From assembly GCF_014764505.1 (NCBI RefSeq), contig NZ_JACXWX010000015.1, forward strand, positions 1 to 64,000: a stretch of DNA of 64,000 bases, given 5' to 3'. The translations under genes and the position numbers were made by a program. The stretch is from Phormidium tenue FACHB-886. GTDB lineage: Bacteria; Cyanobacteriota; Cyanobacteriia; Elainellales; Elainellaceae. Shown piece by piece: positions 1 to 8,446 of the stretch (within the stretch, counting starts at the first letter, position 1; each line of letters starts with the position of its first letter). The notes beneath the pieces are model-generated. The model had not been told where the DNA came from. It did no database searches and saw nothing but the letters and a program-made list of their open reading frames with translations.

Positions 1-41
1 TTTTATATCAAAAATTTTAAGTCAGAGATAGGGTTGACAGA

Positions 42-680
42 CTACTTCAGCTGAGTAGGATCGAAATCGGGTGGCAGTAGCACCTTGTCGATCGCATGGA
101 TTACTCCATTGCTGGCTGCAATATCTGGCTGGGTCACAGTTGCGTCATTAACTTTTACACTGCTGCTGGCAGTATCTACTTCAGCGGTAACTGGCTTACC
201 TTCGACTGTCGGCACTTCTCCAGAAGAAATTTCCGTAGAAGCCACTTCTTGAGGCACGACGTGGTAGGTCAAAATGCGCGTCAAGGCGTCTTTGTTCTCT
301 GGGCGAAGCAGCGCTTGAAGTGTTTCTGGAGGCAGGGCGTTGAAAGCTTCATTGGTAGGTGCAAAGACAGTGTAAGGTCCGCCTTGCGATAGGGTTTCAG
401 TGAGACCTGCTGCCTGAAGGGCTGAAGTTAGAGTGCTGAAATCGCTGTTGCTAGAAGCAACTTCTACAACGGTGCCGCCAGCGCTGGTACCAGCAGGGCT
501 TTCAGCGGTGGTTACTGGGCTTTCAGTGGTTGTAGGAGATTCTGCAACTGGAGAGTCCGAGGTCGTCGGGGCTTGTGAGGTTGTCTCGGTGGGCCCGGAG
601 CAAGCAGCCAAAACTGCCAGGGTGACACCGCTCACTAGACCGATCGTGGCTTTGCGAAACACAGAAGATTGCAGATTCAT
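42..680 (-). CDS. Fasciclin (FAS1) domain lipoprotein
   Basis: This 212-residue protein is probably an exported, lipid-anchored adhesion-type protein. Residues 1-28 form a signal sequence ending in the lipobox LAAC, so Cys27 or so would be lipidated. Residues 29-70 are a low-complexity linker rich in Thr, Ser and Pro. The rest is one FAS1 domain, with the first conserved block YTVFAPTNEAF near residue 103 and the second block NGVIHAIDKVLLP near residue 192. Single-domain FAS1 proteins are common in cyanobacteria and are thought to act in cell-surface or matrix adhesion; the partner is unknown. It stands alone, with about 590 bp of AT-rich DNA upstream. The fold is clear; the role is inferred. 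Confidence 0.9.
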   Translation of the reverse strand: MNLQSSVFRKATIGLVSGVTLAVLAACSGPTETTSQAPTTSDSPVAESPTTTESPVTTAESPAGTSAGGTVVEVASSNSDFSTLTSALQAAGLTETLSQGGPYTVFAPTNEAFNALPPETLQALLRPENKDALTRILTYHVVPQEVASTEISSGEVPTVEGKPVTAEVDTASSSVKVNDATVTQPDIAASNGVIHAIDKVLLPPDFDPTQLK

Positions 681-1274
681 TAACCAAATTCCTTGAATTA
701 TTACAAACTGAATATTTGCCTGTGCTTAAAGCAAATTCAAAACAGAGACATTGCTATTTACAGCTGGAGGAATTTAGCCATCCAACTGGAAATAAAGTGT
801 AAGAACTGCACCTTGCTCCTGGAAGGTATCTAAGCGATCTAAGGAAGCGAATTCTACAAATCTATTTCTACGAATGTAATGATTTGTAAATCGCTCTCTT
901 AAGATAAATTACAAACTATTCCTGAGATTCCATATCCCCCTTTAGATGGATTTGAACGGAAACCAAAACTAAACAGCTTAGAACTCTTCTACACATTTGA
1001 GTCGCCTAGCTTTATTCAAGTTTCTTAATCTTCATTGATGATTGTGAACTCCATGTGAACCAGATGTGAATTATTCCTCAACATTTGTAAAACTAATAAT
1101 GTTGTAAATAATCTTTTAGTTTCTTGATACTTAAGCTTTTACAGCGCATTTTTGCCCTATGAGAACTTCTTCGCTTTTACGATTCAGCTACTGTAAGAGC
1201 ACAAAATTTCTGAATAGCGCAATTCTTTTAATCACGATTCAGCGATCGCCCTACCGCCATTTTCAACTGTTGCC
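681..1274. other. AT-rich intergenic region, no gene seen
   Basis: This stretch of about 590 bp lies upstream of the FAS1 lipoprotein gene and downstream of the desaturase gene, both on the minus strand. It is clearly richer in A and T than its neighbours, with short runs such as TTGTAAA and AATAATGTTGTAAATAAT. I find no convincing open frame with a ribosome binding site, no tRNA-like arm and no strong hairpin. It most likely carries the FAS1 promoter and leader. Confidence 0.5.
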
Positions 1275-2285
1275 TTATCTATCGCTATGGTTTACTTGAG
1301 GGATTAGCTCAAGAGTTTGACTCAGTTTGACAACTTCACGCAGATAGCCTTCGCCGATCGTCAGCTCTGGCAAGTCATACTGCTTTAGAACTGCTTGAAT
1401 TCGTTTTGTTGCTTCGGGGAGTTGATTGAACGGAATATGAGGAAAGGCATGATGAGCCGAATGATTATTTAGCCCGCCCATTAACCAGGCAACCACTGGA
1501 CTGACCTTGAGATTACGGCAGGCATAAAACTGCGTCAGCTGATGACTGTGTATACTGCCCCACAGCCCATAATGTTCCAGATGGCCTCGTGCCTGTACCA
1601 CTAATCCAATGATTCGTTCCAGCAGCAGCCAGAATAAAAGGTAGTCGCCCAGCCGATTATTAAAGAGCGCTAGCGAGAGAAGACCAATCTGCGCAGCAAA
1701 GATACCGATCGCATCCAAAATTAAAGCTCGACGTAGCGAAGGCTGTTGAGATTGTAATTGGACTGCAGTCAATATTGTTTTGCTAATTAAGCCCACCCCA
1801 CCCAAAAGTAAGAGATCGATCGTCCATTGATGGCGCACATACCAGCGCAGCAGAAAGTTTGCCTGCTGATATTCAGCAACTGTCCATTGCACCCGTTCTG
1901 GATCGCGGAGGTCAATGCCGTTCCAGCCATGGTGGAGGCGATGGAGTTGGGCGTAGGCTCCATAAGTCCACAGCATCGGGTAAGAGATGAGGCGCGGCAT
2001 CAACTCATCGAACCAGCGCCAGCCTGTTAGCGTGTGGTGCGTGGTGTCGTGGGTGCACACTAGCCAGAAAGCATAGAATAGTCCGGCGATCGCTGTATAT
2101 GCCACAAACAAACTCGTTTGCTGAGTGGACCAAGCTAACACCACAAAACTTATAAATACACAGCCTAATAGACCAAAGCGACATAAACCGACAATAGGAT
2201 TAACAGTGGTCAACTCCGCAACGGCATTCCGCAAATCTTGCTGCAATAAGGCGATCGAAACAGTCGATTTTATGAAGGTTTTCAT
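1275..2285 (-). CDS. Membrane fatty-acid desaturase family protein
   Basis: A 336-residue integral-membrane di-iron protein of the fatty acid desaturase/hydroxylase superfamily. It shows the three histidine boxes: HDTTHH near residue 84, HRLHH near residue 114 and HSAHH near residue 276, followed by FPHIPF. Hydrophobic segments lie around residues 35-75 and 150-220. The family inserts double bonds or hydroxyl groups into acyl lipids or carotenoids at the membrane; the substrate cannot be told here. I use the ATG at 2285; an in-frame TTG at 2327 would add 14 residues. It is the last of three minus-strand genes, 111 bp after the GMC oxidoreductase, so it may be cotranscribed with it. Confidence 0.85.
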   Translation of the reverse strand: MKTFIKSTVSIALLQQDLRNAVAELTTVNPIVGLCRFGLLGCVFISFVVLAWSTQQTSLFVAYTAIAGLFYAFWLVCTHDTTHHTLTGWRWFDELMPRLISYPMLWTYGAYAQLHRLHHGWNGIDLRDPERVQWTVAEYQQANFLLRWYVRHQWTIDLLLLGGVGLISKTILTAVQLQSQQPSLRRALILDAIGIFAAQIGLLSLALFNNRLGDYLLFWLLLERIIGLVVQARGHLEHYGLWGSIHSHQLTQFYACRNLKVSPVVAWLMGGLNNHSAHHAFPHIPFNQLPEATKRIQAVLKQYDLPELTIGEGYLREVVKLSQTLELIPQVNHSDR

Positions 2286-2396
2286 AGTTAAGATGAAGCG
2301 CGATTGGCTCAACAATAGCTGATCCAATCGCGCCTCACAAAACCCTGTGTGACAGCAAGCTGCCTATTCAAAATCAACAAAGCAACGTTTAACCAC

Positions 2397-3968
2397 CTAG
2401 CCCTTAAGAACTTGGTCTGCCAGGTACTCTGCCGTACGAATCGTCAGAGCAGCGATCGTCAGTGTAGGGTTCATTGGGGAGGGAGTGACAAAGCTGCCAG
2501 AACCAACCACAAACAGGTTAGGAACCTCATGAACCTTGCCGAAGGAATCAACCACACTGTCCCGTATATTCTCGCCCATGCGGCAGGTTCCCATATGATG
2601 CCAAACCGAGTGAACCTCTGAGATGGGTGCAAGAGAGCCTTCTTCTGCTTCAGTTGCTTCCATGAACTGCTTAAAAATGCTGTCGGCGTATCGGTAGGTT
2701 TCTTGATCAAACTCAGTGAGCTTATAGTGAATCTGCGTAAACGGATCACCAAAGCGATCGACCTGTTGATCTGCCAGCGTTAAATACTTTTCTGCTCCGG
2801 GCAAAGCTTCTGCATGCAGCCCCAACACTCTGGAGTGCAGGACTGGCTTCAGGTCTTCCAATATGCTCGCGGCGTTCTGCCAGGCTGTAGGATTGCCCTT
2901 ATAAGCAAGACGCGAACAAAATTCAACCTTGATGCCACCATGTTTACCCCTTGCGGGTGGATCAAGAAACTGGTGGCTCTGTCCTGTGTCAACCGCGGTT
3001 CGTCCGGGATACAGAGCCTCTTTATAGCGCAGATTGCCTTCCCAAAAGTGGTGAAATGTCAGATTTTTGCCAAGCAGTCCGCTATTATTACCGATGCCAT
3101 CGGCATGACGCGAATCTTTCGACAGCAGCAGCAGCCGCGCAGATTCGATCGCCCCTGCCCCCAGCACAATTAAATCAGCAGCGAACTCTTGATCAGTCGA
3201 TTCATCATTGGCACGGTAGACAATGGCTTTGGCTTTCCCCGTTTCGTCTAATATGACGCGCCGAACCGAGACATTTTTGAGAACTGTACAGAGTCCAGTT
3301 TTTTCAGCGAGCTGCAGGTGATGGTTAGGAGAATAGCGAGCGCCTGTAGGACAATAGCGGCAAGGGCCATAGTTATCGCAGGTTGGACGACCTTCGTAAG
3401 GAACGCTAGTTCTGGCTTGCGGCGTCGTATGAATTGTGATGCCGCGATCGCGCAGCTTCTTGTTCAGAATTTGGTCATCGTAGCTGAACTCAAACGGGGG
3501 CAATGGGTAGGGCTGCGATCGGGGTGGGGCAAACGGATTATCTGCATCGGTTCCGGCTACCCCCAAAAACTTCTCTGCTTTGCTGTAGTATGGCTCCAGC
3601 ATTTCATAGGTAATCGGCCAATCATCCCCGACTCCATAAAGCGTTTTCATCTTGAAGTCGTTGGGTCTCATGCGGACGGTGATACCCGTCCAGTTCGTTG
3701 CCATACCGCCTACCATCATGTGAAGTTCGTCGGTGAGACTGCGCTGATAATCTCCCGAAAGCTCAACTCGCTTCAAGTCGGGCGGCATGATGTAAGCCGG
3801 ATTGTTGTAGTTGTGGAAATATACTTCCTGGTGTTGGGTCGCGTGTGGATAGGGGTAATCTGGACCTTTCTCAAAGATCGTCACCTCATGCCCTTGCTTG
3901 GTCAGCAGATAGGCAATGGTGGTGCCAACCAATCCTGATCCAACAATAGCGATCTTGCTTTTAGCCAT
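2397..3968 (-). CDS. GMC-family FAD-dependent oxidoreductase
   Basis: A flavoprotein of 523 residues in the glucose-methanol-choline oxidoreductase family, which oxidises alcohols, sugars or sugar acids. The N terminus has the dinucleotide fold VGSGLVGTTIAYLL followed by the acidic end of strand 2 at EKG. The C-terminal substrate domain carries HHMGTCRMG, with the catalytic His region, and the closing FAD motif GSGSFVTPSPMNPTLTIAAL. Cys-rich CDNYGPCRYCPTGAR near residue 210 is a feature of the gluconate/fructose dehydrogenase branch. An ATG at 3968 is used; a TTG lies 9 bp upstream. The upstream gene encodes a Tat-exported small subunit, which suggests a periplasmic two-subunit dehydrogenase. 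The substrate is unknown. Confidence 0.9.
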   Translation of the reverse strand: MAKSKIAIVGSGLVGTTIAYLLTKQGHEVTIFEKGPDYPYPHATQHQEVYFHNYNNPAYIMPPDLKRVELSGDYQRSLTDELHMMVGGMATNWTGITVRMRPNDFKMKTLYGVGDDWPITYEMLEPYYSKAEKFLGVAGTDADNPFAPPRSQPYPLPPFEFSYDDQILNKKLRDRGITIHTTPQARTSVPYEGRPTCDNYGPCRYCPTGARYSPNHHLQLAEKTGLCTVLKNVSVRRVILDETGKAKAIVYRANDESTDQEFAADLIVLGAGAIESARLLLLSKDSRHADGIGNNSGLLGKNLTFHHFWEGNLRYKEALYPGRTAVDTGQSHQFLDPPARGKHGGIKVEFCSRLAYKGNPTAWQNAASILEDLKPVLHSRVLGLHAEALPGAEKYLTLADQQVDRFGDPFTQIHYKLTEFDQETYRYADSIFKQFMEATEAEEGSLAPISEVHSVWHHMGTCRMGENIRDSVVDSFGKVHEVPNLFVVGSGSFVTPSPMNPTLTIAALTIRTAEYLADQVLKG

Positions 3969-4109
3969 GTTATTCAATGCTCTTCAGCTCATGAAGTAAT
4001 ATGCCGTTTACGAGCAGCTCAAACGCTCTACAAAAAACAAGCCAGACTTGCGTTATAGGTAGCAGATCAGACGCAATGTGACTGTGATTTTGCATTCGCC
4101 CAGCCAAGC

Positions 4110-4721
4110 TTACACGTTGTCGATTAATGGCTTACCGGGAATCTGTTTGTATTCACTCAGTCCGCGTACTGAGCCAGGCCAAGCTCGATGCCCCAGCGCA
4201 ATATAGGCATCGGTTTTGGCAAAAGTTTGAAGGATTTCACTCACTATATATTTGTTGTATAACGCCCAGTTTGAGCCAAACGTTACAATTCTGAGTTTAT
4301 CGACAGTTCCAGGATCATGCTCTTTAGCCGCCTTATCTAGAATCTTTTTTCTAGTATCCAGATCAGACTCCACAAAGTTCTTCTTAGTAATATTTTGCGC
4401 CTCTTGATCTGCAGCCGCTGCAAATTCTTTGTACAGCTTCATGTATCCCGGCAAGTGTTGAGCACGCCACAGAAAGTAGTCATCGTAGTGCTTCATATCT
4501 CGGACTGGAACACCTGCCAGCACTGCTTCAGTGGTTGCTCGCAAGACTCGCGAAGCTTGCGCATCCAACGCCCCTGGAGGCGCTACCGCAAGCTCTAGCC
4601 TTTTGTCATACTTGCTTTGCAAAAGTGGCTGAAAGTCTCGACGGTGAGCAACCGCCAGCGATCCTAGCAGCGTTGCAGAAGTGGACACAGCTAAGAGGGT
4701 TAAAAATCTCCGTCTCTTCAT
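4110..4721 (-). CDS. Tat-exported small subunit, gluconate 2-dehydrogenase subunit 3-like
   Basis: This 203-residue protein starts with MKRRRFLTLLAVSTSATLLG, a twin-arginine signal with a short hydrophobic core. The rest is mainly helical and hydrophilic. Its position 141 bp upstream of a GMC oxidoreductase fits the arrangement of gluconate, sorbitol and fructose dehydrogenases. There a small Tat-signal subunit carries the folded, signal-less flavoprotein across the membrane. The mature sequence resembles gluconate 2-dehydrogenase subunit 3 in size and helical character, but I cannot confirm the family without a profile search. There is no cytochrome c subunit with CxxCH nearby, so the electron acceptor is not visible in this window. 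Confidence 0.7.
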   Translation of the reverse strand: MKRRRFLTLLAVSTSATLLGSLAVAHRRDFQPLLQSKYDKRLELAVAPPGALDAQASRVLRATTEAVLAGVPVRDMKHYDDYFLWRAQHLPGYMKLYKEFAAAADQEAQNITKKNFVESDLDTRKKILDKAAKEHDPGTVDKLRIVTFGSNWALYNKYIVSEILQTFAKTDAYIALGHRAWPGSVRGLSEYKQIPGKPLIDNV

Positions 4722-5228
4722 CGAGCAGTAGGGGTAAGGAACTTAATTTGAATAGACAACTGGCTAGAACAGAGACAGCACAAGCTGAGCGGAAAGTGCC
4801 GCCGATTTGCCGAATTCGAGCTAGCCTCCAAAACCCGCTGCATGAACCTCTGCTTCTGGGTTAGAAGCAAAAGTTTACTGCTAGAGTGGGCATTACATCT
4901 AAGGCTGTGCTGGAGCCTAAAGTTAGATTGAAGCTCAAAACTGAGCGCATCAAAACTGAGCGCATTAGTCCCAAAACCTATCTTTCACTAACTACTCCCG
5001 TCGGTAGAGGAGTCAGGATTATTTATGTGACATGTAGCATTCTTTACATCTTCTTTAAACAATTGAGCTGCTAAAGCTGACGCAACTCGAAAGTAGAAGA
5101 AATGGTTTTGTAAATATAGCTGTGTCCATTAATTAGAACATTTACTTCAAACATTTTTGAGAGCAGGTGGAGTGCCTCACAAAATGCTCTAGTTCTAAAC
5201 GCTTTCTAAACGCTGTAGCGATCGCTAT
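4722..5228. other. Intergenic region with a 15-bp tandem repeat
   Basis: About 500 bp between the start of the Tat-signal gene and the terminator of the repeat-protein gene. Open frames on the plus strand here lack ribosome binding sites and look random. The one clear structure is a perfect 15-bp tandem repeat, CAAAACTGAGCGCAT, at 4936-4950 and 4951-4965. The promoter of the small-subunit operon should lie in the first part. Confidence 0.5.
4936..4965. repeat. 15-bp perfect tandem duplication
   Basis: Two adjacent identical copies of CAAAACTGAGCGCAT, upstream of the Tat-signal subunit gene. No function is apparent. Confidence 0.8.
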
Positions 5229-5256
5229 AAAAAAATCCCGGCAAACTGCCGGGATT
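5229..5256 (-). terminator. Rho-independent terminator of the repeat-protein gene
   Basis: The inverted repeat AATCCCGGCA (5234-5243) and TGCCGGGATT (5247-5256) forms a perfect 10-bp stem with a 3-nt loop. Read on the minus strand it is followed by a run of T from the A-run at 5228-5233. It lies about 75 bp after the stop of the minus-strand repeat-protein gene. Confidence 0.9.
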
Positions 5257-5329
5257 GTTTATCTACGCAAGAGCAATGAGGTCTAATTTAGGTGCAAGTT
5301 GGTAAATGCACGATGAATCACACTGTGTA

Positions 5330-5722
5330 CTATTTATCCAGTGTGGCTTGACGTGCCCTCTGGGTCGGGTCACTCAGACTTGTCCGATCGAGTGTCTCTT
5401 GACGAGCGCGTCCTGTCCGATCGCTCAGGTTACTTCTGTTGCGATCGAGTTCAGTCTCGAAGCGATCGTTAAGCTTATTAAGAGTGGACTCACGAGCTTG
5501 CTCAGTGCGGTCGCTCAGGTTACTTCTGTTGCGATCGAGTTCAGTCTCGAAGCGATCGTTAAGCTTATTAAGAGTGGACTCACGGGCTTGCTCAGTGCGG
5601 TCGCTCAGGTTACTTCTGTTGCGGTCGAGTTCGGTCTCGAAGCGATCGCTCAGGGCGAAGGCAGGAGCAGCAACGGCAGTAAGAGTAAGAGTGGTTAGAC
5701 TCATTAGAACGAGGCGTTTCAT
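5330..5722 (-). CDS. Secreted protein of 30-residue tandem repeats
   Basis: A 130-residue protein I do not recognise as a family. Residues 1-23 form a Sec signal peptide with a likely cut after AFA. The mature part is almost only repeats: three 30-residue units beginning DRFETELDRNR at residues 26, 56 and 86, then a 15-residue partial unit. The first two units are identical and the third diverges at its end. Within a unit the motif LSDRTxxARxxTL recurs at shorter spacing. It is rich in Arg, Asp, Glu and Leu, lacks Cys and should be helical. The start at 5722 is chosen because AGGAG lies about 10 bp upstream; a longer in-frame reading has no signal peptide at its start. A strong terminator follows. 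Confidence 0.8.
   Translation of the reverse strand: MKRLVLMSLTTLTLTAVAAPAFALSDRFETELDRNRSNLSDRTEQARESTLNKLNDRFETELDRNRSNLSDRTEQARESTLNKLNDRFETELDRNRSNLSDRTGRARQETLDRTSLSDPTQRARQATLDK
5378..5647 (-). repeat. 90-bp direct repeats (3 units) within the secreted repeat protein
   Basis: Three head-to-tail 90-bp units on the minus strand at 5647-5558, 5557-5468 and 5467-5378. Units one and two differ by only a few bases and encode the same 30 residues; unit three is diverged at its 3' end. The near identity points to recent duplication or ongoing homogenisation. Confidence 0.9.
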
Positions 5723-6078
5723 ATAACTTGTCTCCTGGTTTCGTAATTCTTGGGCGAACGGTGTTGTGTGTTGTGTGTTGTGTTCGCTTGCTTGATTACT
5801 AGAATGCGGCTCGAACCTGAAAGCCTTCTGACCCTTCTCTGAGAAAACCTTAATCGTTTGCTGAGAAAACTGAGAAACAGGCAGGCTCTCGACTCGGATT
5901 AGACGATCGTTCCGCTGCCTCACGGTGGAAAGCCCCTTCTGTAAACACTGTAGGTCTGCCAGGATGGGCAATTGAGCCAGCACCAATGGGACGTTAATGA
6001 TTAGAGAATTCTGATGTTTCCCAGTTTGGATAAACGCCCAACGCTACACTGATCGATTGTGATCCAGAGGAAGAACTC
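5723..6078. other. Divergent intergenic region with heptamer repeats
   Basis: About 355 bp between the start of the secreted repeat-protein gene (minus) and the start of the PotD-like gene (plus); both promoters should be here. It holds three perfect heptamers GTGTTGT at 5761-5781, just upstream of the repeat-protein gene. It also has repeated CTGAGAAAAC-like words around 5838-5880. Confidence 0.6.
5761..5781. repeat. Heptanucleotide short tandem repeat (GTGTTGT x3)
   Basis: Three perfect adjacent copies of GTGTTGT. Heptamer tandem repeats of this kind (STRR) are a known feature of filamentous cyanobacterial genomes. They lie about 40 bp upstream of the repeat-protein start codon. Confidence 0.85.
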
Positions 6079-7131
6079 ATGCGGCATCGTTTGATCATTC
6101 CGCTATTTGTGGCGATTTTAGGACTCTTTACTATTTGCCTGCCCGCTCCAGCACAGGCAGCAAGCTGTACCCTCACAGCAATTGTTTGGGAGGGTTACAC
6201 AGACCCCTCATTTGCTCAGGAGTATGAACAGCAGACAGGCTGCACCGTCAAGGCGACTTACGCAGGCTCCAGCGACGAAATGTTTGCCAAGTTTCGAGCC
6301 AGCGGCGGGCGTAACTACGATATTGTCTCTGCATCAGGCGATATTACTGAGCGGCTCTACAAAGCTGGACTAGTGCAGCCGATCGACACCAACAAACTCA
6401 GTCACTATGACTCGATCTTCTCTTCCTTCCAGCGTGGCGACTGGAATACTTTCGATGGCAAACCCTATGGGGTTACCTTTGCTTGGGGACCCAACGTGCT
6501 GGTCTACAACACCAACGAGGTAAAAGCAGCTCCCAAATCCTGGGATGTGCTGTTTGACTCAAAGTATGCCAACCGCATTGCCCTACCCGACAACCCAATG
6601 ACGATCGCGGATGTCGCGCTCTGGCTCGGCAAACCTAACCCCTACGACCTCACAGATGAAGATTTAGCAGAAGTCAAAGCCAAACTGCTGGAACTGCGCC
6701 CCAACATCCGCAAGTTTTGGACAACCGCAGGCGAACTCGCCAACCTGTTTCAATCTGGGGAAGTGGTACTGGCTCATGCATGGCCGCTCACCTACACCCA
6801 GCTCAGCGAGGCAGACTTTCCGATCGGCACAGCGAGCCCCAAAGGCAAGCTCACCGGCTGGACAGATTCCTGGATGATCTCCAAAAACTCCCGCCATCCT
6901 GATGCCGCCTATCAGTGGATCGACTTCATCCTCAGCGGCGACGGACAAAAAGGCGTGATGGATGTAACAGGCTATTCCGGCGCTACGGAACTGGGTGCGG
7001 AGGCAGTCGGCAAAGAACGAGCGAAAGCGCTGTTCATGGACGATCTCTCACTCCACTCTGAGATCAAAATGTGGCAAAGCGTCAAAAATTACGACCAGTG
7101 GGTGCAGCTCTGGAACGAAATCAGAAGCTAA
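6079..7131 (+). CDS. PotD/PotF-like ABC transporter substrate-binding protein
   Basis: A 350-residue periplasmic binding protein of the spermidine/putrescine (PotD/PotF) type. Residues 1-28 form a Sec signal peptide ending in AQAA. The mature protein opens with LTAIVWEGYTDP, the usual first strand of this family, and has YDIVSASGDITERLY near residue 95 and YNTNEVKAAPKSWDVLFDSK near residue 150. A ribosome binding site, AGAGGAAGA, precedes the ATG. No permease or ATPase gene is next to it: hisG follows. It may therefore serve a transporter encoded elsewhere. The ligand, polyamine or other, cannot be read from sequence alone. Confidence 0.88.
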   Translation: MRHRLIIPLFVAILGLFTICLPAPAQAASCTLTAIVWEGYTDPSFAQEYEQQTGCTVKATYAGSSDEMFAKFRASGGRNYDIVSASGDITERLYKAGLVQPIDTNKLSHYDSIFSSFQRGDWNTFDGKPYGVTFAWGPNVLVYNTNEVKAAPKSWDVLFDSKYANRIALPDNPMTIADVALWLGKPNPYDLTDEDLAEVKAKLLELRPNIRKFWTTAGELANLFQSGEVVLAHAWPLTYTQLSEADFPIGTASPKGKLTGWTDSWMISKNSRHPDAAYQWIDFILSGDGQKGVMDVTGYSGATELGAEAVGKERAKALFMDDLSLHSEIKMWQSVKNYDQWVQLWNEIRS

Positions 7132-7160
7132 CGCCGTTACAGCGCTTTGCAGAGAGTAAC

Positions 7161-7195
7161 TTTAAGAGAGCCGCGCAATGCGCGGCTCTCTTAAA
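7161..7195. repeat. Perfect 16-bp hairpin between potD-like gene and hisG
   Basis: TTTAAGAGAGCCGCGC (7161-7176) and its exact reverse complement (7180-7195) with an AAT loop. It follows the PotD-like gene by 30 bp and could end its transcript on either strand, although the T-run lies inside the stem. It resembles the other long GC-tipped hairpins of this window at 20395, 22066 and 45973. Confidence 0.85.
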
Positions 7196-7267
7196 ATATA
7201 GAGCGGATTGGGACGGGCTAAAGCTTTCCGAAACGTGCTACTGTCAAACTTGTGATTTCTCAGAGTT

Positions 7268-7918
7268 ATGATTACTGTTGCACTTCCCAAAGGCGGACTT
7301 CTAGCAGACAGCATCCGGCTGCTGAAGGCGATCGGCTTAGACTTTAGCGCATTTCTAGACAGCAGCAATCGCCAGCTAGAAATTTGGGACACCAGCCACA
7401 CTGCTAAGGCGCTGCTGGTGCGGAACTATGATGTGCCTGTGTATGTGGAGTATGGCCAGGCGCAGCTGGGCATTGTGGGCTACGACATTTTGCGAGAAAA
7501 GCAGCCCCATGTGGCGCAGTTGGTCGATTTGCAGTTTGGGCTGTGCCGGATGTCGGTGGCAGTGCGATCGTCCAGCCCTTATCGCTCGGCGTTGGATCTG
7601 CCGCCGCACAGCCGCGTCGCCTCTAAGTTTGTTCACTGTGCCAATGAGTATTTCAACAGCTTGGATTTGCCGGTTGAGATCGTGCCGCTGTATGGCTCTG
7701 TGGAGCTAGGGCCGATTACGGGCATGTCAGAGGCGATCGTCGATCTAGTTGCCACCGGGCGCACCCTCCAGGAAAACAACCTGATCGAGATCAACCAGCT
7801 GTTTCAAAGTACTGCCCGCCTGATTGCCCATCCGCTCAGCTACCGGCTCAATCTTGATGGTTTGCAGACACGGATTGAACAAGTCCGGCAGATGGTATCT
7901 CCTGTTACCCATTCTTAA
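7268..7918 (+). CDS. hisG: ATP phosphoribosyltransferase, short form
   Basis: HisG catalyses the first step of histidine synthesis, joining ATP and PRPP to give phosphoribosyl-ATP in the cytoplasm. At 216 residues it is the short form, which lacks the C-terminal regulatory domain and works with the regulatory subunit HisZ; no hisZ is in the window. Visible family motifs are [15 protein letters not shown] at the N terminus, [10 protein letters not shown] near residue 65 and [14 protein letters not shown] near residue 157, the PRPP-binding part. It stands alone between a hairpin and a small membrane-protein gene. Confidence 0.95.
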   Translation: MITVALPKGGLLADSIRLLKAIGLDFSAFLDSSNRQLEIWDTSHTAKALLVRNYDVPVYVEYGQAQLGIVGYDILREKQPHVAQLVDLQFGLCRMSVAVRSSSPYRSALDLPPHSRVASKFVHCANEYFNSLDLPVEIVPLYGSVELGPITGMSEAIVDLVATGRTLQENNLIEINQLFQSTARLIAHPLSYRLNLDGLQTRIEQVRQMVSPVTHS

Positions 7919-8120
7919 GAAAACCAACGCTAGTGTAAATAAACACTGCAATTCATCCGAATTAATCCGGAAAAGGCGCAATCAACTGTGTTGAACAGTT
8001 TATATCCGCCTTGTTCGGTTTGAGAGGCATGTTCGTTTTTTGAAAGGCGCAGGCCAATTAGAAATCAAACTGAGCCTCTATCGCATCAGAACTTACCCAC
8101 TAAATCAGGGAGGACTCAGG

Positions 8121-8270
8121 ATGGATACCTCTTTGGGCGAGAGATTAGTTGTCGTTTTGCTGAGCTTGGTTGTTCTAGGCTCGGTCATGACATTGACCTA
8201 CACGCTGTTCACTGCAAATTCAACTGCCGCAGCCACTAGCTCGCCGCTGGAATCGCCGCTACAGCCTTAG
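8121..8270 (+). CDS. Small single-pass membrane protein
   Basis: A 49-residue protein of unknown function. Residues 8-33, from about RLVVVLLSLVV to YTLF, form one transmembrane helix; the tail is Ser, Thr, Ala and Pro rich. The ATG at 8121 is preceded by GGGAGG at good spacing (8108-8113), which supports translation from there. The longer in-frame reading from 8040 has no such site. A terminator-like hairpin follows at 8348. Its size, strong ribosome binding site and own terminator make it a plausible real gene, but I know no named family for it. Confidence 0.6.
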   Translation: MDTSLGERLVVVLLSLVVLGSVMTLTYTLFTANSTAAATSSPLESPLQP

Positions 8271-8300
8271 TCGATCGGTGGCTATGGCTCATCACGCAGA

Positions 8301-8336
8301 TTAGATAGACTGGACAATTTAGATAGATTGGACAAT
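8301..8336. repeat. 18-bp tandem repeat
   Basis: TTAGATAGACTGGACAAT at 8301-8318 is followed directly by a copy with one change (8319-8336). It lies between the small membrane-protein gene and its terminator. Confidence 0.85.
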
Positions 8337-8347
8337 GAACATTCGCA

Positions 8348-8376
8348 GCTCCTACGGCTGAGCCCGTGGGAGTTTT
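8348..8376 (+). terminator. Rho-independent terminator
   Basis: A 9-bp stem CTCCTACGG/CCGTGGGAG with one T-G wobble and a 6-nt loop, followed by TTTT. It sits 80 bp after the small membrane-protein gene and 70 bp before dapL. Confidence 0.75.
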
Positions 8377-8446
8377 GCTATCAAATTCGTGAGCCTTGGC
8401 GGTAAACTGTGTCAAGTCACACAGGGATTCACAACGCAACTGATCC

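Noticed and set aside
4886-5074. 62-codon open frame containing the 15-bp tandem repeat
   Set aside because: No ribosome binding site and low-complexity translation; better seen as a DNA repeat.
5378-5647. CRISPR-like array
   Set aside because: The 90-bp units are contiguous, in frame and coding, with no spacers.
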